In this document: positions 34,840-49,800 of the stretch, one piece after another
Layout of the letters: the number at the start of each line of letters is the position of its first letter
Numbering within the stretch: position 1 is the stretch's first letter
From: Cyrtodaria siliqua
Lineage: Eukaryota > Mollusca > Bivalvia > Adapedonta > Hiatellidae
Length of the DNA: 64,000 bases
Assembly: GCA_037043455.1 (NCBI GenBank)
Contig: JAWPHD010011242.1
Span: forward strand, 1 to 64,000
Direction of reading: 5' to 3'
Program-made: the position numbers and the translations under genes
The notes under the pieces: model-generated
Seen by the model: only the letters and a program-made list of their open reading frames with translations
The model's database searches: none
Told to the model about the DNA's origin: nothing

Positions 34840-37800
34840 GTAAGAAAAAACTTTACTAGTTGCTCCTTTGCTTAACATATAATAGCTAGTGCTAGGACTG
34901 GACGGCCCGGTGTCAGTATAATGTGACCAGGAGGGGTATCGTGTCTACGGCGAGTTATTTTCAGTGTGGAAACACTTTAAAACGGAGCATTGAGCTCACT
35001 GCTACAGGCAGACACTATCGTGGAATGACTGAAATATTGTTAAAGGCGATGATACAACCGCCCCCACCCCACATCCCCCCACACACATATACACACATAC
35101 ACACATACATACATCATTTTAAGGAGATTCACAATCTTAAAAACGTATACCCTGAACAAACATACAGTGTAGCAACACAACCTATACATAGGCACAATGT
35201 AGACCGTCTCCAATTCCTGTTTTACATTGTATTTACGTCTAATTTACATATATTACGACATCCAATTTAAATATGACACAATGAACATTTGAATGCGATA
35301 TGTATACTGAGCACGAGTTGAATGGGGTTCATGGTCATGCTTCTCACTTCCTTAGAGTAATGTAACTACCGAATAGCAATGGTGATTCTAAACTGAACAG
35401 TTCGGTAAGAACAGTATAAAATGGTGGTGTTGGGATGGAAGGGTGGGAGAGCTGTGTGTGTGTATGGGCGCGGGCGACACACAACATCCATCCTACAATA
35501 TATAATCAGTTTTTCCCTGGTCAAATAAATTAATTATATATGTTATTTGAACATATTTGAACTTGTTCTGTTTTCCACATGTTTAATTTAAGTAGGAGCT
35601 GCCTGGCCCAATGGGTAGCTCATTCTACTTTGAATCTGGAGATATATCACGGGTGTGAATCTGGAGATATATCACGGGTGTGAATCTGGAGGTATATCAC
35701 GGCTGTGAGCCTCACTAGCGCCACAAGGTTATTTCGGTGTGTCCTTAGACAAGACACTTCTCCTAGCATCGTAAACCTGACAACCCTGTGTTGTGGAGTG
35801 CGTGGTCCAGTGGAGTGCGTGGTCCAGTGGTAGAGCGCCGAACTCCTGATCGAGAGGTCGTTGGTTCGATCCTCCGTCGCGGCCACGTTATTTATCCTTG
35901 AGCAAGATCATTAATCCACATTGCTTAGTACTGTTTCTACCCAGGAAGCCATCGAGAGTGATTAATCTAAGTTGCAAGAACTTGTTTCGCAATCGATGTA
36001 AAATAAATATGTTTAAACAAACCCTGTGTATCGGAGTCTAATCATTGAGCACATTATTAAAGAAATATATGACTTCGATAGTAAAGGTAGGGCAGGGTTC
36101 CTGCAATTCTATATACCCTTCTCACCCCTTCCCATCTCACGGGGCGGCTCAGAATAATCTAAACGAGTATACCCTTCTCATCCCTTCCCCCCTCACGGGC
36201 GGCTCAGAATAATCTAAACGAGTATACCCTTCTCATCCCTTCCCCTCTCACGGGCGGCTCAGAATAATCTAAACGAGTATACCCTTCTCACCCCTTCCCA
36301 TCTCACGGGGCGGCTCAGAATAATCTAAACGAGTATACCCTTCTCATCCCTTCCCCCCTCACGGGCGGCTCAGAATAATCTAAACAATGGGATGATGAGC
36401 CGTTAAACTACATCTTCAACACGTCAAATCAGTTATGCATGAGGACTCACTTTACATTCTGAACGTTTATGATATTGCTTATATATGTGTCCCCGTGTGG
36501 TTGCCAGGGTACAGCCACTGCAAACACACCGTCACATGCAGAGGGGTAGGACCCCATACCCCATTCATGTTGTCATTTTTTATCATGCTCATTCAAGGTC
36601 TTTATCATGACTCCACGTATGCAAACGTGAAAACGTGGCTCCATCGTAAATGTACGGTGTCCGGTTGGGGCCAGATACAATGTCGCAGTGTCGTGGGCGA
36701 CAATGCGACGCTCGACAACGCGACATCGCGACATCGCGATACGACAATGCGACATTGCGATACGACATCGCGACATTGCGATACGACATCGCGACAATTA
36801 TGTCGTGATGTCGTATCGCAATGTCGTGATGTCGTATCACGATGTCGCGATGTCGTATCGCGATGTCGCGTTGTCGGGCGTCGCATTGTCGCGCATTATA
36901 AGCAAAATGTCGTGCGTCGCCGGCGACGGAGCAACATTATAAGAAAAAGTAGTTCCGGCAACGCGACATCGCGACAATAATAAGCAAAATGTCGTGCGTC
37001 GCCGGCGACATCGCGACATTATAATTGTCGAGTTGTCGTATCGCAATGTCGCGATGTCGTATCTCGATGTCGCGATGTCGCGTTGTCGGGCGTCGCATTG
37101 TCGTCCACGACAATGCGACATTGTATCTGGCCTCAACCGGACACCGTATAAATGGAGTGGTACTATAGAATTTGCAGAAACTGTTCTGCAGGTAAGAAGG
37201 GTCTATGCCCATTTTATATATTTTATCTTGATGTAAATGGAGCATGAGCCTGGCATTTTCATTCCTGTTAGGCGCCATACAACCTTGTCATGTTAAAATT
37301 GTGATTTTGGCATCTTAATGTTTATGGCAGCATTCATTCATGAAACAATTTTTTTCTTTTTTTCTTAGAAGATACATGACCACCACTTTTCTGTGGCAGC
37401 GTATGTGCTGTTTGTGGTGAGAATGTAAGTTATTCTTTTTTAAATTGGGCCTCACAACTCAATGCAAAAATAATGGGCGTGTTATACTCGTATCTATAAA
37501 TTCACTGGCATGTACATTATATATTCAACTATTTACTTATTTCTTTCTTTGTTTTTTTGCTTAATTGCTTACTGGTTTGATAATTACCTACACAATAAAT
37601 TGAAAATGAACACAAACCAAGTCATAAATTGAAAATGAACATAAAACTATATACAGAAAAAACATTACATCTTGGTTATTGACCATGATCCTGTAATAGG
37701 AGACCTCCATAGGATATGTAGTCTGCTTTTTCATTTAGTCTTTTGACTGTTACTTGTGATGCGCAAACTTCATAACCGCTGCTCCAACTAAATTCCATTT

Positions 37801-40800
37801 TGTTTATTTCGTTCTTCGGGGCATAGACTTTTATTAGATACTTGGACCATACGACACTGGACATGGAATGATGACATGAAATATAGTATGTCCACCGCCA
37901 TATGCATGCCATCTTCGGGATGGTTAAAATTCTGTACTATTGATTTTATGAATATTGAGTTCTGCTCAACCCGGGGTTAGTGGGCGTGAACGGTAGCAAG
38001 CATATTTCACAACCGTTTATGAACAGTCTCAATCAAACCGAGACTGCAATATTTCGTGTTTATCGTGTTCGGCCGTTTCCAAAGGTCCACTCTCATACTC
38101 TTTCCTATGACCTCAGAGGCTGATATAAATATAGACAGCCTTTCCTTTATTTAGAGTTGATAGCCTTGTTTGTCAATCCAGATACAAGTTAGCAGAACAA
38201 GATGTTAGTCTTCGTCGATGGCACGCCATCAGAAAATTATGTTTAGAATAGTTGATTCTAGCTGCTTCCTTTAAACTTTAACGATTCAACTGTTCAGTTA
38301 CTCAGGTTTCAAGAGAATTATTTTACGTATATTTTATAGCAAACATTTAGAAAATAACATTAACTTACTTTTATATTCTTCAGAAGATACATGGAGCATG
38401 TTTTAGTGGTTCACATTTAGATTTATACAGTGTGTTGTGCTTTGTGGGAATTTATTCTTGTTTTCATTATACAAATATAGGCCAGATTTTGAAAGAAATG
38501 ACGTTTTTTGTACGATATGCTCATTTTCTTTATCTATGTAACATATTGTAATTTGCAATTAATAAATGTTAACTATCGCTCTAGTTCAATTGTTTGCTGA
38601 TGTACGGTGAATATAGTTGCAATTTTACATATGTAACCTTTCAAACGATTACAAATTACATTAGTATTATCGTAAAATTGCTTATTTATTAATATCACTT
38701 TTTAAAAGACAATCTCGCAGATACACACCAATTTACGGACACGAACCTCCCTGTAAATGGTCACCAGCCCGTTTTGGACGGGAATCTAACTGAAGCTGAT
38801 TGTGGAACACATGCCAGTCTGGATTCTACGGGGAAAACACAGATGAAGAAGAGCGTGGGTCTGTTGTCCGGCACAGCACTGATCGTAGGAACCATGATAG
38901 GTGAGTAGTAATACCTTACATTAAACTGGTTCCAAATATATATATTAAACTGGTAAACTGGTTCCCTGCAAGTTATATTAATCTGGCTCCCTGCATGTGA
39001 GTTATATATTAAACTTGTTCCTTGCATGCAAGTTATATTTAACTGGTTACCTTCAAGCTATATAAACTGGTTCCCTGAACGTTATAATCAACTGATTCCC
39101 TGCTGACGATATCGTTGAGTAATTGATATAATATGGTCTCATCGAGTTGGTTGATTTAAACATCGAGATCGGAGCCCATCGAGGTGTTTAAATCAACCAA
39201 CTCGATGAGACCACACTCTATTTGTTTTGTAGCATGTCCATTTCATCCATCTGCCATACTATAACTTCCGATTAGACAGTTGTTATTTTCATTAAATGAT
39301 TTACAGCTGTGCAAATACAAAGGAAATGCCATAGACCATGATTCGTTATCAGTTAGTTTATTATTCTGTAATCACCGACAATACATCTACTATCGAGGGA
39401 AGGATTCCGTATACTTAAACGAAGCAAGTATATCATCTATCTTTAAACGCAGCTGTTAAATATCATACATCAATTAATTTCGCATTTCAAATTCAAAATT
39501 AATTTATTCCATACAAGTTAGCAAGATGAATATCAGCCAGCCATGAACCATTTGTAATTCAAATAGTACCACTATATAACAAATAGTATTCTTACGGATG
39601 GCGGTAGGTGAGGTGTACAGTACTGGTCCTACCCAGGAAAATTGGGTGGTCTGCCTCCACCACACAAAATCGACCGTCATATATGACCTTACATGTGTTG
39701 AAAATGACGTAAAACACCATACAAACAAACAAACAAATATTTCCTTTCATTCGCCCTCTCGAGTCAGCAACCATGCAAACGGACTTGTGTACATGTAGTT
39801 TGCGTTTCGAACATTGATAATGACCAGGGGCGGATCGAGGATGTCAGCTTAGGGGGGTTGTGTGTGTTGGGGGAGGGGGGGGGGAGGGGGGGTTGCGAGG
39901 GGGGTTGCGAGAAATTATTTTATACTGAGGGCGTGCATCGAAATTGTTTGATGGGGGGCGTAAGATTTTGGTAAATTTTCGGGTCCGTTTCTAGCCTCGT
40001 AAAACGGTTGCGGTAGTGCATTGATAGGGTAAAAAGTGCGTTTTCAAATAAAAGGACTTAGCAATGTGTTAATTAAACCACTCATTAGCCATTATGCGTC
40101 GAGCGAGCGAGAAATTATTTTATACTGAGGGCGTGCATCGAAATTGTTTGATGGGGGGCGTAAGATTTTGGTCAATTTTCGGGTCCGTTTCTAGCCTCGT
40201 AAAACGGTTGCAGTAGTGCATTGATAGGGTAAAAAATTGCGTTTTCAAATAAAAGGACTTAACAATGTGTTAATTAAACCACTCATTAGCCATTATGCGT
40301 CGAGCGAGCGAAGCGAGCGAGAAATTATTTTATACTGAGGGCGTGCATCGAAATTGTTTGATGGGGGGCGTAAGATTTTGGTCAATTTTCGGGTCCGTTT
40401 CTAGCCTCGTAAAACGGTTGCGGTAGTGCATTGATAGGGTAAAAAAGTGCGTTTTCAAATAAAAGGACTTAACAATGTGTTAATTAAACCACTCATTAGC
40501 CATTATGCGTCGAGCGAGCGAGAAATTATTTTATACTGAGGGCGTGCATCGAAATTGTTTGATGGGGTGAGTAAGATTTTTCGGGTCTGTTTCTAGCCTC
40601 ATAAAACGGCTGCGGTAGTGCATTGATAGGGTAAAAAAGTGCGTTTTCAAATAAAAGAATTTAACAAAGTGTTAATTAAACCACTCATTAGCCATTATGC
40701 GTCGAGCGAGCGAAGCGAGCGAGAAAATGTTTTATACTGAGGGTGTGCATCGAAATTGTTTGATATTTTATCTACAGGAACATGGACATACATGTATGAT

Positions 40801-43800
40801 CCGGAATTTTTAGGGCGCAGCGCGCCCCTGTATCCGCTAGTGATGACAACAATTCCATGGTTCCGCACACATGATTTAAGGCATCATTTCAATATAAACA
40901 CAACGACACAACGTATTTTAACAAGAATCGTTCAATAGCACATAACGATTAATGTGTAAAACATATAAAACATACACAGTAAACTACGAGAAATGTGAAC
41001 CTTCAGATATAACATATATTTTATATTTTATATAATATAGGCATTCGGGAAGGAATCTAACATTCAAGGCTGCACTGCACTTCCGTAGTACCTTGATAAT
41101 GTTTTGATGTGTGTGTTGCTTATATACCTCACGACACAGTACATTCGTACTCTGTTGGCCTATATGAATAAAGTTTACTGGTCCATTCCGAACAGGAAGT
41201 TTCCAAGCTAAACGTTACTTTTTTATGAAACAGTCTTTTGTCCACACAAAACTGTACAGCATCTGGTACGTTGATCAAGTTTTTCTTTTTAAACATTGAG
41301 TGTGGTGTCCTCCATTGTACTATTTTGTACCAGTTAGGATCAGAATTCCTACTCTTCTTCAACACCCATAAAACTGTCATATTTTGGTGGCAGTGTCGTC
41401 TAATATTTCAGACTATTCATCTCACCTGCAACAACAATAAACATGTCAGCAATTATTAAAACTATTTAAACCGAAGAACACACTACTACTTATTATGGCG
41501 CATGAATTAACCTAGCGTGGGTTTCAAGGCAGCTAACTGTGTAGTGAGACCTTCAGTTTCATATTTCATAAGGCAGTCGGGAAGAAATCTAACCTTCAAC
41601 TTACTGTGTACGTGTTGATGTGCGTGTTACGTTTTTCCACGACGCACTCATGATGATGACAAAGCACATTTCAGTGTTTGTTCTTTGCATGATATAAGTA
41701 TTATGTCAAATTAGTTACAAGCAAGGTTTTACGCAAGCGTAAAATAGCTGCCGAGAGAAAATAACATTATTTCTGGGTAGGAACTGGGAACAAAGTTTAA
41801 CATAATAACATACCAAGTCACGGGTGTTAAAACAATATACACAAAAAGAGTTGTCACGGAGACGTAAACACGTCATGACCGTTTTCTTTTACCAGACACT
41901 TTCTTCCCAATTTGTGCTACCAAATATTTTGAATCAAGGTGGGCGAATCCTTGACATGCCTAACAAATTGATTACATATTCACATTTGTAGCACTACATG
42001 CTAAAGTACACATCAGCACAGAAATATGATGGGATGCGTTTGGGTTAGCGTGCAGTACAACACAGATAAACTGTTCATTGCTACCATGTGTAATTATAAG
42101 ATTGCGTTATCAAAGTGAAAAAAATCAAAGAAACTATTCATTACTACCTTACCATGTGCAATTACTAAAACAATATAAGAGTCGCTGCCGTTTCGGCAGC
42201 GAATAAATGCTATGGTTTTAAAGGGACATACGGCAATCTTGATTGTTGTGTCTCATTAGTAATGTATTCAGTCCTGGTACTATGTTTAGTGCTAATTATT
42301 GATTAATATTTTGACTTGACTTTTTACGTTACTTGCATTTGTTCAAACATTAATATTAATTATAAGAATAGGGCAAAGCACTTTTTTTTCATTTTTTTTT
42401 GCATAATACTGACTGTTGATTGCATCAATACTATATTTTAAACCTATAGCTGAATTGCGAGTTCAAAATATAATTTAATTATATGCAAGCAGCATTAAGG
42501 TCAAATTGATATGGTATTAATAAATCGGGATGCTTATTTAACTTCAAGATTATCGTGTGTCCCTTTAATGTGCAGAAATGTGAGCAAAGTAAATGCATTA
42601 AATACAGAGCTGTAGCAAGAGCCGTAGTGTTGTTTACATATTACCCGAAAGTGTTTGAAGACGTGCAATAAACAACTATCAACAAAAAAACAACGCACAA
42701 CAACATCTACTATATAGTTCTTAGTTTTAATGTTATCTTGTGAAAAACGAAAACTCTGTCTTAAAAAAAACATTAATTTGTTCTCGGAGTTTGGTTCATT
42801 CTGTATGGTGACAATGCATTATTACTGAAATGAAATAGCATAACTTGTGGTGTGGGAGTGTAATAACGTCATTATATAACTTTCATTATACACTAGTGTA
42901 ATATTTAGTTATGCAAATGAAGGCCGAATCATCACTTGCTCTTTTCCTTTGGCTCGGTGTGCAGTTGAATTTTCGTAACCATTAAAAATACAGGCTAGTG
43001 TTATATATAACTAGTGGTATATCGAAAATACAGAATGGTGTTATTCCACTCCCACACCGTAAGTTATGTGATACAAATTGTAATGCCTGGTAAGTACTTT
43101 AATTGCAGTCCGACTTATTTAATAGTTGTTTCTGCTTTAATATATAGACACATAGCGCCAAAGCCATAGAACAGTTACATAAAAGAAAAAATCCATAAGG
43201 GACTAGTCTTAAATGTTCCAGATTAAACATAATTAATATAACTATCAGAATGTTATGTACTTATCTAGATATTAGTGACTAACCATTTCAATAACAAGTT
43301 GTTTACATATTAAAGTAGGCAACTCCACTCATTATAAGTGATAAACACTAATTAACTACACATCAAACTTACTCTTGTCAACAGGTTCGGGAATTTTTAT
43401 ATCACCCAAAGGAGTGCTAGAGGGCACAGGGTCGGTGGCATTCAGTCTCATAATCTGGACAGCATGCGGTCTTCTCTCTACACTAGGTATGTATTAATAC
43501 ACACATGGTAATATGTCCGTTTACTTTATCATTGAGAAGAATGATTATTTATAGTGTTTGTTCTATTCATTGGTTGAACAGTGCCAAAAGCGTTTTGAAA
43601 CTGGCATGTATCGTTGAAACAAGAAGCATTTCTCAACCGATTTCGATGAGTTTGTCACAGTTATGTTAACGCGATTATTTCAAGTGAAGTAACAGATATT
43701 ACAGTCAAAATTAATGTCAGTGTCTATAATTAAATCAACATTTTAAAACTGAATGTTAGGTTTTTAGCTGTCTCGATAAACTGTGTGAAATATCCATTAG

Positions 43801-46800
43801 ATTAACAATATATATTTGGTTTGTTTTCATGGACCGACATACGTTGTATCACGAGGCGCCGACTAATGTACTGTAGTTGTTCTGCGTGTAGAATTTTACA
43901 AATATATGCCTATGTATTACAATATTATGTAACACATTCAGTGCAATGCATACAACTGTTTTATATGATTAGCATATGTAAAAATAGCAATTATATATTT
44001 CATGAAATATTCACCACTATTTCCAAAAGTGCTTATGGGAGTAATCAAAGGTTTGCAGATACTTTTCATGTAAAGGCGTATAATGCGTGCAATAAAGGCA
44101 CACAATGTCGTGTAATTTAAAAAGAATATACCATAATGTCTACTATTATCAGGTGCACTATCGTATGCGGAGCTGGGAACCAGTATCCCGCGATCAGGCG
44201 GAGAACATGCGTACCTCATGTATACATTTAGTAGCAAGACTCGGCGCATTGGTTCCCTTCCTGCGTTTTTATTCGACTGGGTAAGAGACTTAAGCTCGAT
44301 TGATTGTTTCTGGTTCAAGTGGTGAGCATTACTACGTCATGTCTGTTTTGTTGCAGTATCCATGCGTATTAGTTCTATTTTCGTCTGCTAACTCATTTCC
44401 CATCGGAAGAGGTACTAAGGTGCTTGGTTATTATCAATGTTTATATGATTAACGCACACACATAATTGCTTTTGATCTACTCTGTAAAAAAAAAGAAATG
44501 GACCAGAAGTTATGACTGAAGTTGTAAACCGGAATATACATACGACTATTTAAATGCATAGATCGCTGAATTGATACATATCGTATGCATTAAAATTCAA
44601 AAACCTTTTTAAATTCAACCAACAATATGACTCAGAAATGGTATCACAGGTAACGTACGGTTATTCCTGAAAACATGCATAACTGTATAATAGCAGCAAA
44701 TATACTCATTGTCGAATGCAATGCATATTTTTTACATTATTATTAAAACGGCGCACGATTGTAACACTGACCCCTAGGTCATTCACGATATCATTTCTCT
44801 GTCAGTTTATTATCGATTTTAATAAAGTTTTCGCATTTTAAAACTTACACAAATGCATCTTTCAAACGGTAGATATGAATTATAACATTACGACGCCTAT
44901 TCCATTGTTTAATATAAATTATCAACTCTGGTCCATTTCCTTTTTTACCCAGTATATATATATATACATCTATATTGCATCTACTTAAAGCTGTAAGTAT
45001 TGCGTTTTGTTTGGAAGAATATAAAATATCAATGGTTATAAACTATTTAAAAAGAGTTATGTTGATATCGTATTTATTTGGTTTATTATACCAATACATT
45101 GGTTCAACGAATGTGCTGTGCATATTTGATGGTAAAATATAATTCTTGATTAGGTAGCAGCCAACACTGGAGCACATTTTGTAAAGTAACGCTACATTAT
45201 CTTATTTGTTTAAGTATTTTATTCTAGGTTGGTTTGTTGATCGTTCGGCCTACCATGTTCACGGTGATGACCATGGCACTTGGCACCTACGTCGTTAAAC
45301 CCTTCTTTCCGGAGTGCCGTGATCCGCCCGTACTCCCCGTGAAACTGTTCACGATACTTGCCATGTGTAGGTATAAATATAATATTACCACTAAAATGTT
45401 TTAATGCTTGTCATTTATTTATGGTTTTAAACATAATTACGTGGCAGTTTTCTTGGTTTATGAACAAAACAAAGCTTTGCTTAATAATAGTTTATGCCAA
45501 GCATGACTTAAATTAAGGACTACTGGTATTGGTCAGCATCTTAAAAAAATATATGAAAAGCTGGTGATCATGAAATTACAATTAAAAACACGCCTACAAA
45601 ATGCATGCGATTTAGGTATAGCGTGTGTAGCTTTAATTAAGAAGGATTTCAAGAGAAAACCATAACTAAAGAAGAATATTCTTCCTTGCAGTGTTTTTGG
45701 CCGCCGTCAACATGTACAGTGTGAAATTGGCCACGTACCTCCAGAATGCTACAACTGTTATCAAGCTTGTGGCTATATGTATCATAACCATTGGAGGGGC
45801 TTATAAACTAATTGCAGGTAGGGTCATAGGCGTTATATTCTATTCTAGTATATGCGTGTGCGCGGGAAAGATTCATATCAACTGCTCGTCTCTCAATTAA
45901 TAATATGGCTAGACAATAGGCGTAATGGCTATATAACGTGCAAAATATGTTACACAAGGCAGATTGAGTTTAATATTTTAGGTTATTGATCACAAGCCAG
46001 TCCGGGTATCACATTTTCAGTGGTAACATGAAATCTTACATTCCGGAATTGATAATTGTTAAAATGGTAGGTAGCTACACATAGTCTGTCAGACCAACGT
46101 GTGTAGCGGCTGTAAAAAATCACCCGACTACAAATCGGCAGTGTTATTACTTAATAAACTGGACCTTTGGTATCATCTAGCCCAATCATTGTGGCTTTAA
46201 AGTAGAATACCGTTTAAGTCGTTGTTAGGGGGCTTGAGAGGTGTTAGAAATTATATGACCTTTCATGAACAGACACAATAAAACCGAGTCTCTACTTTAT
46301 ATGTTTTTTGTATGTTAATTCCAAGGCTTCCCATTTTCAGTATTATTGCACTTAGAAAGGTTTCTACTGCTTGATATCGATATTACACCACTGTTTTGTT
46401 TCAGGGAATACTCAAAATATAGCAGAAGGTTTCGAAGGCACCCGCGAGGACCCATCGCTCATAGCCATCGCCTTCTACAATGGACTTTGGGCATACGAAG
46501 GATGGTAAGGTAATCTTTAATAATACCAATACAGTATTCTTTGTTAAGGTCATTTGAACATGGATCCGAGGAGATACGTTAGATACGAGAGGATACGTTA
46601 AAAGAGATCACTTGCATGTACATACCCACTCAATAAATATTCAAAAGGGGATCCCTTGGAAGCAAAATATACAAACAAGAGAGAAAAGCAGCAGTTTCTG
46701 TTTTATTGAATCTGTTCATGAGAGGGAATATAATTTGCAGCACCTCTCAAGTCCCCTAGCGCTGGTGTAAACGGTATTCTACTTGAACAAACCACAAATA

Positions 46801-49800
46801 TTGGGTTTGATGATTCCATAGGACCAGTAAGTAGTAACACTACTGATTTGAAGTCTTGACGACTTTTTACAGCCACCACACAGACTAAACTGAATATCCC
46901 TTGGAAGCAACAAACACAGTTTGCTAAAAATTCAAAAGTAGGCAAAAGTATGCTTACATAGTAAATATGGATATAAAACTCGAACAGGAAAAGTAACATT
47001 AAAGGACGACAGTCAACCACAAACACACACAGAAAAAAACAAAAAAACTTTAAAGATGAACAAAATTCCAAATTAGACATCACAAACACAAAAGGGTTGA
47101 CAATAGGGCACGGTCACTTTCAAAAAAGGCCGCTGGGGGTTTAAACCAGGTTCTAGGGTGCACCAATCCCTCACACGTACCCTACTGTCATCCCAATAAA
47201 ACGGGACAGTGTAAATAAAGAAATCCCCGTCATGAACTATTCTCTAACCAACAAGGCAGCAATAATAGGCAATATAAGTAAAACACAAAGATACTCGTGT
47301 ATATATAAATACAAAAAAACAGTAGCTAGTAAGCCTACATTCATAAATTAAAACACACTCTCATTATCAGTCAGTTGAATGTTAGAATTGAACTTTATAC
47401 GCCGCTGGACATGGAATGATGATATTAAATATAGCATGTCCACCGCCATATGCATGCCATCTTCGGTATGGTTAAAATTCTGTACTATTGATTTTATGAA
47501 TATTGAGTTCTGCTCAACCCGGGGCTGGGGTCGTGAACGGTAGCAAGCATATTTCACTACCGTTCGTGAATTGTCTCAATCAAACCGAGACTGCAATATT
47601 TCCTGTTTATCGTGTTCGGCCGTTTCCAAAAGTCCACTATCATACTCTTTTATGAACACTAAGTATATTGTTTTGATAATTGAAGAGGCCTTGTATGTAT
47701 AATGAAATTGAACATTATCTGTTTCAGGAATAATCTAAATTTTTTAACAGAAGAATTACAAAACCCAGAAAAGTGAGTATAGATTCATCTTTCCGTAATA
47801 ACAGTCATTTTACTCTCCGTGTGATGTTTGTTTCCAATGCAGTTTATTATATGCAATACAAGATTATTCTAAAACATTACCTGCATCAAATGGCAATGGG
47901 TTTGAACAACAAGCGTCCCACAGGAAATACGGCAGACCCGTTAACTTGCATCTCCATAAAAATGACTGTGATATTCCTTGTCGATAAAATTGTTTAAGGT
48001 TGACAGGGCCGTAGCTATGTTAAACTGAATGTGCTGGACCGGTCATCATTTAAGCACAGAAACTAAAGTTAGGCGGATCTGTGTGGCGTGCAATTCCACG
48101 ACGATTTTTTGTTTACCTATATTTAAAACTGTGCCGTCTGGAGTACCTCCTGTTGAATATGTTTATAAAAAAAAATAAACAGTTGCTCCTAAGGGGTAAA
48201 ATGAAACTAGATTAGCACTGGTGCTTTGCTGTGTATATATATTCACATGGGTCAACACCTCAGCAAACAACTCAGAAACAGTACTGATCATTTGTTATTT
48301 CATCTACACATGTAAGGTTGTACGTACTATTTTACTCTGGAAGTTGAAAGGTGATGTAGTTGTTTCGAAACTGTTTCATAAACTATTATATTACATTTTA
48401 ATAGTTGTGTTATGTTATCATTACATACATGTAAGCACTGTATCAGAGGCGTACTGCAAGCACTATACCATAGATCGACGTCCACATTGATTACGCCGAG
48501 ATTCAGTTGATTTAAACCGATGTTCAACTAATTTAAGGGAAGTCAACTAATTGAGTTTCTCTTAATTTGGCATTCCATACATTACGCTCATCATAGACCT
48601 CTGTCTTGTAAACTGAGTGTTTGTCGGATGTTTATTTGCTGGCGTGGACCAGCGGATAGCACGATGAAGTGGAAATCAGGAGGGGTTAGGTTCAAGTCTC
48701 ACCGGCGCTACCGAGTTTCGTCAGTGTGTTCTTGAGCAAGATCATTTTCCTTAGCCTCGCCCGTCAGATGGGGACGGAAATATGAAGGTCCCGTGTATCG
48801 GAGTCTATTCCAGAGCACGTTAAATAACATGGGAATATATTCGTTAATCGGATTAGTTCAGGTATGATTCCTTCATATCCTTTCTCTCTTTTAGGTGTCT
48901 ATCAACAGCCTATACTATGCCGATGAGTTAGACACTTATGTTTTATAAAATTTATATTTAACTCGTCTTCGATCGCATTTAAAATAAGTTTGATAACTTT
49001 TACAGAAACCTACCTCGGTCCATCATGATAGGCATTCCGTTAACGACGACAGCCTACGTCCTGGCCAATATCGGGTTCTTCGCCGTCATGTCGAAGGAGG
49101 AAGTGTTAATTTCCCATGCAGTGGCAGTGGTAAACATGAAACTTAACCTAGTGTTTTCACATTAATAATATAAGTGTGTGTTTTTTAAAGTGTATGTATA
49201 TAGCTCCTTCATTTGAAAGTAAAATATGAACCACATCACACTCATAAAAAGGGGGACAATACGGGGTGCCGGCTTGAAGCGGGCAGTGTTGAAAAGGCCA
49301 TTATGGGTTTCAACCGGGTTCAAGGGTGCATACAAATCACAATAACCCTATTGGGACACTCATATCATTATAGTTAAACGGGGCATTGTAAATTAAAACT
49401 CCCCCGCCGGTCTGTATCCTATGACAAACTAGGCAGAATCACTAGGCGATAAAAATAAAACATACTATTAGATAATCCTGCATAGGAATATAAAAAAACA
49501 CTTCTCCTGTCAAAATCTAGCATATACAGCGGCGATTCATCATTTTAAACTGCTTTAAGATACGTTATTAATTCCGAATAAGTAAATGTAGTCGACTATA
49601 TATAGTGCTATGCCAGGGCGTGGTCGGGCTATATGCTAGGTGTAATGTCCTGGCTTATGCCAGTGTTTGTCTTTCAGGCATGGTCGAACTATATGCTAGG
49701 TGTAATGTCCTGGATTATGCCAGTGTTTGTCTATTTTAGGCATGGTCCGACTATAAGCTAGGTGTAATGTCCTGGATTAAGCCAATGTTGTCTTTCAGGC

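Noticed and set aside
35815..35885. Functional tRNA gene
   Set aside because: Good A- and B-box-like words, but the anticodon stem does not pair well. It is the head of a SINE with target duplications. Other tRNA-like heads (9553, 21860, 29800, 48650, 60510) are rejected on the same SINE body.
45691..45900. Separate small gene starting [10 protein letters not shown]
   Set aside because: This is exon 6 of the transporter read through its donor site into the intron.
46703..47089. 128-codon minus-strand frame with hydrophobic stretches
   Set aside because: It overlaps dispersed repeat fragments inside the transporter's intron 7 and shows no family signature.
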